From DASYPP01 sp036006525 (lineage in GTDB: Bacteria > Gemmatimonadota > Gemmatimonadetes > Gemmatimonadales > GWC2-71-9): a DNA stretch of 64,000 nt. The stretch covers positions 28,401 through 92,400 of the forward strand of contig DASYPP010000074.1 in the NCBI GenBank assembly GCA_036006525.1, in the 5' to 3' direction. The translations under genes were made by a program, and so were the position numbers. The notes beneath the pieces are model-generated. The model saw only the letters and a program-made list of their open reading frames with translations, was not told where the DNA came from and made no database searches. Position 1 is the first letter of the stretch, and each line of letters begins with the position of its first letter. This document shows positions 59,662 through 64,000 of this stretch, in pieces.

Positions 59662-60111
59662 CTAAATGTCCAATTCGTACGCCTTCCGCATCCAGACTTT
59701 CGCCTCCTTACCGAACTCCTTGACCGACCCGAGCCCGATTCGATGGGTGATGCGATCTCCTTTCGCCTCACCTCCAGTACTGAGGAGCCGCCCGGTCGGC
59801 TTGACGCCCTTGAGACAGAATCCCAGGTCCACCCGGGTCTGCGTGGTCGGTTTCACCTGGGCGAAAACGTGGGCCCGATAGAACGGGATGATGGTCTTGC
59901 CCGGACTCACCTTGACGTCCGGGCCCAGGCCCAAGCCGAATTGAAGGATTTCTTCGTAAATCGGACGCAGGGCCGCGCGGGGGCCGGCGAACAAGGCGTC
60001 CACATAGCCCGGCGCGGCCTCGAGGTATTCGGCCGCTTCTCGCTTCAGGTCCCCAGCATCCTTGAACATCCGGAGAAAGCCGGGATGAACTGAATAAGGA
60101 TTTCGAGTCAT
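59662..60111 (-). CDS. DUF5655-like protein
   Basis: A 149-residue protein: EAAEYLEAAPGYVDALFAGPRAALRPIYEEILQFG, DVKVSPGKTIIPFYRAHVFAQVKP and FGKEAKVWMRKAYEL match the DUF5655 fold found with DUF4287. The function is unknown; it may bind DNA or nucleotide. The ATG at 60111 is preferred, as the preceding 17 codons are not similar. It faces the divergent ABC transporter operon, 75 nt away. Confidence 0.8.
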   Translation of the reverse strand: MTRNPYSVHPGFLRMFKDAGDLKREAAEYLEAAPGYVDALFAGPRAALRPIYEEILQFGLGLGPDVKVSPGKTIIPFYRAHVFAQVKPTTQTRVDLGFCLKGVKPTGRLLSTGGEAKGDRITHRIGLGSVKEFGKEAKVWMRKAYELDI

Positions 60112-60186
60112 GGGCCTCGACAGCCTTCCTGTTTTGCCGTACGTTATGCCGATCCAACCCAACCTTCGACCTCTGAGATCTCACTT

Positions 60187-61317
60187 GTGACCGCACCAGA
60201 GCGCACCGCCCCCGAACCGGTGGTTCGATTCTCCCGGGTGACCAAGAGCTTCGGCGATATCAAGGCGGTGAACGATATCTCCTTTGACATCCGGAAAGGT
60301 GAGTTCTTCTCGATCCTGGGCCCCAGCGGCTGCGGAAAAACCACCACCCTGCGCCTGCTGGCCGGATTCGAAGAACCGGATAGCGACGGCGGCCAGGTGC
60401 GGCTGCTGGGCGAGGTGGTGAACAATAAGCGTCCCTACGAGCGCAACATCTCGATGGTCTTCCAGAATTATGCCCTGTTCCCCCACCTGACCGTCGAAAA
60501 GAACATCGCATTTGGGCTGGAACGGCGGAAAACTCCCCGCCAGGAGATCGGCCCCCGGGTCAGGAAGGCGATGGAAATGGTCCGGCTGGACCCCGCCATC
60601 TTCGCCAAGCGGCAACCGGCCCAGCTCTCCGGTGGCCAGCGGCAGCGGGTGGCCCTGGCCCGAGCCCTGGTGCTCCAGCCCCCGATCCTGCTCCTGGACG
60701 AGCCGCTCGGCGCCATCGATCTCAAGCTCAGGAAGGAGATGCAGATCGAGTTGAAGGCGCTCAACAAGCAGCTGGGCATCACGTTCATCTACGTCACCCA
60801 TGACCAGGAAGAAGCGCTCACCATGAGCGATCGGATCGCGGTCATGAGCAACGCGAGGATCGCCCAGCTCGGGTCCCCGGCCGAAATCTACGAGAATCCG
60901 CGCACCGCGTTCGTCGCCAAGTTCATCGGCGAATCCAATTTCTTCAGCGGCATCGCGAAGCGAAACACCGGCAACGGCTGGGACGTGGAGTCCAAGACCG
61001 GGACCGGTTTCCGGATACCGGCGAATCCCGGCGTTCGGGAAGGCAGTGAAGTTCAGATCGCGGTCCGTCCCGAATGGATGGACCTGGTGCGGCCCAATGA
61101 AGTGCCGGCCAACGAGAACTCGGCGAACGGCAAGGTTCGGGAGGTGTTTTATCTGGGTGAGATGATGCACATCGTGGTGACCCTGGACGAAGGCACCGAC
61201 GTCACCGTCGCGATGCGGAATGAAGGCCAGCTGATCAAGCCCCTCGCCTGGAAATCGGGAGACGCGGCCGCGGTGGCCTGGCTGCCGGAGGACTGCCAGA
61301 TCCTGGAGTCCGAGTAA
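60187..61317 (+). CDS. potA: Spermidine/putrescine ABC importer ATPase (PotA-like)
   Basis: A 376-residue ATPase: Walker A GPSGCGKTTTLRLL, Q-loop VFQNYALFPHLTV, signature LSGGQRQRVALARAL, Walker B ILLLDEPLGAIDLKLR, and THDQEEALTMSD, then a TOBE domain in the last 130 residues (VQIAVRPEWMDLV). It energises polyamine uptake. Start GTG at 60187. The stop overlaps the next gene by 1 nt (TAATG). No substrate-binding protein gene is in the window. Confidence 0.92.
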   Translation: MTAPERTAPEPVVRFSRVTKSFGDIKAVNDISFDIRKGEFFSILGPSGCGKTTTLRLLAGFEEPDSDGGQVRLLGEVVNNKRPYERNISMVFQNYALFPHLTVEKNIAFGLERRKTPRQEIGPRVRKAMEMVRLDPAIFAKRQPAQLSGGQRQRVALARALVLQPPILLLDEPLGAIDLKLRKEMQIELKALNKQLGITFIYVTHDQEEALTMSDRIAVMSNARIAQLGSPAEIYENPRTAFVAKFIGESNFFSGIAKRNTGNGWDVESKTGTGFRIPANPGVREGSEVQIAVRPEWMDLVRPNEVPANENSANGKVREVFYLGEMMHIVVTLDEGTDVTVAMRNEGQLIKPLAWKSGDAAAVAWLPEDCQILESE

Positions 61318-62201
61318 TGGCTGGCGTCCGGGAGCGGTCGCTGGCCTGGCTGCATCGCCGGCCCCAGGCGCAGGCCTGGAGCCTGCTCGGCCCCGGGACC
61401 TTCTGGCTGGTGATGTTCTTCGCCATTCCGATCATCATCATGCTGGTTTACAGCTTCATGGTGCGCGGGATCTACGGCGGCGTGGAACCCGGATTCACGA
61501 TCGAGCACTACAAGCGGTTCTTTGACCCGCTCTACCTGCGCATCCTGTTCCGCACTTTCTGGATTTCCGTCGTCTGCACCGCGATCTGCCTGCTGGCCGG
61601 CTATCCGGTCGCGTACGTCATCGCCCGCGCCGGCCGCTGGAAGAACCTGCTGCTGTTCCTCGTGGTGTTGCCGTTCTGGACCAGCTTCCTGGTCCGGACC
61701 TACGCCATGATCTTCATGCTCCGGGACTCCGGCCTCATTAACGCCTGGCTGCTGAAGCTGGGCCTGATCCAGAACCCGATCACCATGCTCTACACGCCGG
61801 GCGCCGTGATGGCGGGCCTGGTGTACGGCTTCCTGCCGTTCATGATCCTGCCGATCTACGCCTCTCTGGAAAAGCTCGACCTGTCCCTGCTGGAAGCGGC
61901 GGAAGTGCTGGGAGCGAAGCCGGCCGCGCGGTTCTGGAAAGTGACGCTGCCGCTCTCCATGCCGGGCGTGGTCGCCGGGTGCCTGCTGGTGCTGATTCCC
62001 TGCCTGGGATCCTTCCTCACGCCCGACCTGTTGGGCGGGGCGAAGCAGGTGATGATCGGGAACCTGGTGCAGAACCAGTTCTCCTCGGCCCGGAACTGGC
62101 CCTTCGGGTCGGCCGCGTCCTTCATCCTGATGGCCGCCGTGCTGGTCGCGGTGTTGATCTACCTCCGGATCAAGGATCGTTCGCCGCTGGAGGAGAAGTA
62201 A
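61317..62201 (+). CDS. potB: Spermidine/putrescine ABC permease (PotB-like)
   Basis: A 294-residue permease with six membrane segments (MFFAIPIIIMLVYSFMV, ISVVCTAICLLAGYPVAY, LLLFLVVLPFWTSFLVRTYAMIFML, AAVLVAVLIYLRI) and the EAA loop AAEVLGAKPAARFWKVTLPLSMPGV that docks with the ATPase. ATG at 61317 overlaps potA by 1 nt. It partners with PotC-like 62203-62988 as the transmembrane channel. Confidence 0.92.
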   Translation: MAGVRERSLAWLHRRPQAQAWSLLGPGTFWLVMFFAIPIIIMLVYSFMVRGIYGGVEPGFTIEHYKRFFDPLYLRILFRTFWISVVCTAICLLAGYPVAYVIARAGRWKNLLLFLVVLPFWTSFLVRTYAMIFMLRDSGLINAWLLKLGLIQNPITMLYTPGAVMAGLVYGFLPFMILPIYASLEKLDLSLLEAAEVLGAKPAARFWKVTLPLSMPGVVAGCLLVLIPCLGSFLTPDLLGGAKQVMIGNLVQNQFSSARNWPFGSAASFILMAAVLVAVLIYLRIKDRSPLEEK

Positions 62202-62202
62202 C

Positions 62203-62988
62203 ATGGCCCAACGGCTTCCCAAGTCGCTGATCGGGTTCACCGCGGTGGTGTATTTCCTTCTGCACCTGCCGATCCTGGTGCTGGTGATCTTCTCGTTCAA
62301 CTCCTCTCGCTACGTGGTGTGGACCGGCCTCAGCCTGAACTGGTACCGGCGGCTGCTGGAGCGGCCCGACATCCTGGCCGCGCTCAAAGCCAGCCTCATC
62401 GTCGGCATCTGCTCCACCATCGTCTCGACCATCCTGGGCACCCTCATTGCGCTGGCGCTCGCCCGGCACCGGTTCAAGGGTCGCACCGTATTCGAGGGGC
62501 TGCTGTATGTCCCCATCGTGACGCCCGAGATCGTAGTGGGCATCTCGCTGCTCATTCTCTTCGCCGCCCTCAAGATCCCGCTCGGATTAAGCACGATCAC
62601 CATCGCCCATATCGCGTTCAATATCTCGTTCGTCGTCGTGGTGGTACTCGCCCGGATCCAGGGCATGGACCAGAACCTGGAAGAGGCCGCCATGAACCTG
62701 GGGGCCGATGAGATCACCACCTTCTGGAAAATCACCGTCCCCCAGCTCTGGCCCGGCATCCTGGCCGGCGGCCTCCTCGCCTTCACGATGTCGTTCGACG
62801 ATTTCGTGATCACCTTCTTCGTCTCCGGGGTGGGGTCGACCACGCTGCCGCTCCTGGTGTACGGGATGGTGCGGAAATCGATCGAGCCGTCGATCAATGC
62901 GATCTCGACGCTGATCCTGATCGTGACCACGATTACGATCTATCTGGCGGACCGGTTCGGGCGGGAGCGGGCGCGCGCGGATGTGTAG
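62203..62988 (+). CDS. potC: Spermidine/putrescine ABC permease (PotC-like)
   Basis: A 261-residue permease with six hydrophobic segments (VVYFLLHLPILVLVIFSF, ALALARHRF region, LILFAALKIPLGLSTITIAHIAFNISFVVVVVLA, TLILIVTTITIYLAD) and the EAA-type motif EEAAMNLGADEITTFWKITVPQLWPGI. ATG 1 nt after the potB stop. The gene ends just before the RAYT transposase region. The solute-binding protein of the system is likely beyond the insertion or elsewhere. Confidence 0.92.
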   Translation: MAQRLPKSLIGFTAVVYFLLHLPILVLVIFSFNSSRYVVWTGLSLNWYRRLLERPDILAALKASLIVGICSTIVSTILGTLIALALARHRFKGRTVFEGLLYVPIVTPEIVVGISLLILFAALKIPLGLSTITIAHIAFNISFVVVVVLARIQGMDQNLEEAAMNLGADEITTFWKITVPQLWPGILAGGLLAFTMSFDDFVITFFVSGVGSTTLPLLVYGMVRKSIEPSINAISTLILIVTTITIYLADRFGRERARADV

Positions 62989-63006
62989 GACGGATAGGGC
63001 GTCGTA

Positions 63007-63028
63007 GGCCGGGCCTCCGTGCCCGGCC
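63007..63028. repeat. REP hairpin downstream of the RAYT
   Basis: GGCCGGGC (63007-63014) pairs with GCCCGGCC (63021-63028), loop CTCCGT. Loop and stem are the reverse complement of the REPs at 63643-63720 (loop ACGGAG), so the RAYT is flanked by REPs in opposite orientation. Confidence 0.75.
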
Positions 63029-63039
63029 GGACTGGGCCA

Positions 63040-63519
63040 TCAAGAAACGAACCCGATTTCCTTCGTACCCGCACGGCCCAGTCCGCACCATCGATAGCTC
63101 ACAATGCCGGGCCAGCGTTTCAATGGGTTCTCCAGGATGTACTTTACCTTCGTTTCGTAGTCCAATCTGCTTCGTACTATACGATCGAAGTATTCCTCCA
63201 GCCAGACGGCGCCCTTCCGACCGAAGTTCCGTTGCATCCGATTGGTCGAATAGGACTTCCATGAGCGAACAATGTCTTCCAGATCGAATTCCGGCTTTGG
63301 AGCTACCAGTCCGTGGGCGTGGTCATTCATGACGCAGTATGCATACAGGTCGTAGCGATCGGCCTCAAAACATTTCATCGCAGACACGACTAGGGAACGT
63401 TCGGGGGCCGAAAGATCGGCCTGATGGCGTTGCAGCGACCAAGTGACGTGATATGTGGCGTAAGGCAGCCGCCAGTGGGGAAGGTGACGGCGGTAAATGC
63501 GCAATTCTTGCCGGGTCAT
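63040..63519 (-). CDS. REP-associated tyrosine transposase (RAYT, TnpA_REP family)
   Basis: A 159-residue transposase of the Y1/HUH type: the HUH motif HAH (His67, His69) in YCVMNDHAHGLVA and the catalytic Tyr127 in VKYILENPLKRW, as in RAYT proteins that process REP palindromes. The N-terminus (LPHWRLPYATYHVTW) is the usual RAYT opening. The ATG at 63519 is used; the 15 upstream codons are non-homologous. Because REPs lie on both sides, this could still be active in REP mobility. It interrupts the polyamine gene block on the opposite strand. Confidence 0.93.
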   Translation of the reverse strand: MTRQELRIYRRHLPHWRLPYATYHVTWSLQRHQADLSAPERSLVVSAMKCFEADRYDLYAYCVMNDHAHGLVAPKPEFDLEDIVRSWKSYSTNRMQRNFGRKGAVWLEEYFDRIVRSRLDYETKVKYILENPLKRWPGIVSYRWCGLGRAGTKEIGFVS

Positions 63520-63596
63520 GACGTGCCTCGTTCGAGAGGAGTGATCATGGCGGCGGTGATACAACTGAAGCTCAAATGAACGGGGGATAGAAAGCC

Positions 63597-64000
63597 GTGT
63601 CGCCTGGAGCCGGGATTGGCGAGGTCTTTTGGACGGCGACTGGGACGGGCACGGAGGCCCGTCCTACAGGCATTGAGGCCGGTCGAGTATCCTCTCAGGT
63701 CGGGCACGGAGGCCCGACCTACCCGCTCCCCGCCCACGCCGACATCGCCATCGTCGGCGCCGGCTACACCGGGCTTGCCGCGGCGCGGGCGCTCGCGCGC
63801 CGGGGGGCTAAAGCCCTGGTCATCGAGGCCGATACGGCCGGGGCGGGGGCCAGCACCCGGAACGGCGGCTTCGTCCTGCCTGGCTACAAGCGGGAGTTGC
63901 CCGGCCTGATCCGCCAAGTGGGCTTCACCCGGGCCCTGGAGCTGTTCGAAGAATCACTTCACGCCATGACTTTCGTGGAATCGCTGATCGCGGAGGAAGC
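63597..64000 (+). CDS. FAD-dependent oxidoreductase (DadA/PuuB-like), truncated by window end
   Basis: The first 134 residues are visible. The Rossmann FAD site ADIAIVGAGYTGLAAARALARRGAKALVIEAD starts at about residue 48, followed by STRNGGFVLPG, matching DAO-fold enzymes (D-amino-acid dehydrogenase, gamma-glutamylputrescine oxidase). The start taken is GTG at 63597, giving VFWTATGTG before a stretch encoded by two REP hairpins. Removing about 75 nt (63645-63719) would restore a family-like N-terminus (WTAT joined to YPLPAHAD), so the REPs appear to be an in-frame insertion. With the aminotransferase and polyamine importer upstream, oxidation of a polyamine or an acylated derivative is likely. 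Confidence 0.8.
   Translation, partial: MSPGAGIGEVFWTATGTGTEARPTGIEAGRVSSQVGHGGPTYPLPAHADIAIVGAGYTGLAAARALARRGAKALVIEADTAGAGASTRNGGFVLPGYKRELPGLIRQVGFTRALELFEESLHAMTFVESLIAEE
63643..63664. repeat. REP hairpin, first copy upstream of the RAYT
   Basis: GGACGGGC (63643-63650) pairs with GCCCGTCC (63657-63664), loop ACGGAG. It lies inside the N-terminal coding region of the FAD oxidoreductase and is followed by CTACAGG-type REP tail sequence. Confidence 0.75.
63697..63720. repeat. REP hairpin, second copy upstream of the RAYT
   Basis: AGGTCGGGC (63697-63705) pairs with GCCCGACCT (63712-63720), loop ACGGAG. Direct-repeat orientation with the copy at 63643-63664, 48 nt apart, also within the oxidoreductase reading frame. 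Confidence 0.75.

Noticed and set aside
61149..62300. 383-codon minus-strand frame
   Set aside because: Antisense to potA/potB; Gln/His/Arg-rich translation typical of a shadow.

Overview
The window reads as a chromosomal segment of a GC-rich, Gram-negative-type bacterium, most probably a member of the Gemmatimonadota. This is an inference from the protein mix (short DinB proteins, a six-TM serine/threonine kinase, M16 peptidase, GtrB-like glycosyltransferases, HAF-repeat lipoprotein, outer-membrane barrel) and from the base composition; there is no rRNA or tRNA gene to confirm it. Genes are dense, run in long co-oriented blocks and often overlap by 1-4 nt. Many start at GTG or TTG.

Layout. 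1-1933: thiC behind a TPP riboswitch whose P3 arm is enlarged by a repeat-derived hairpin. 2181-11125: a barrel protein, an esterase, an FAD oxidoreductase, a beta-lactamase-fold/rhodanese enzyme, a lipid kinase/phosphoesterase pair and a saccharopine-dehydrogenase/aldehyde-dehydrogenase pair. 11126-11569: a non-coding stretch full of hairpins. 12036-12952: a PadR regulator with a small membrane coiled-coil protein. 13884-18016: a five-gene sulfur operon (sulfurtransferase, class V aminotransferase, two half YeeE/YedE transporters, secreted rhodanese). 18303-20221: a LytS/LytR-type two-component system. 20340-37032: a 15-gene minus-strand block. Thirteen of these genes form a surface-polysaccharide cluster with an ABC exporter, eight glycosyltransferase polypeptides (nine domains), two methyltransferases and a sulfatase-fold enzyme. 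37224-54821: small enzymes, lipoproteins, an AlkZ-like protein coupled to a membrane kinase, a GH16 hydrolase, and a 503-bp cassette carrying a GxxExxY nuclease-like gene between 33-bp inverted repeats. 54963-64000: an M16 peptidase, then what looks like a polyamine module (GABA-type aminotransferase, PotABC-like ABC importer, DadA/PuuB-like oxidoreductase) into which a REP-associated transposase (RAYT) with REP hairpins is inserted.

The least conventional content is repeat biology. There is the inverted-repeat GxxExxY cassette; a set of 149-162-bp elements with long terminal inverted repeats and no ORF (57837-57998 has perfect 36-bp ends); a RAYT bracketed by REPs; and REP hairpins that appear to have been absorbed in frame into the N-termini of two proteins.

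All functional calls come from reading motifs and comparing with remembered families; no search was run.
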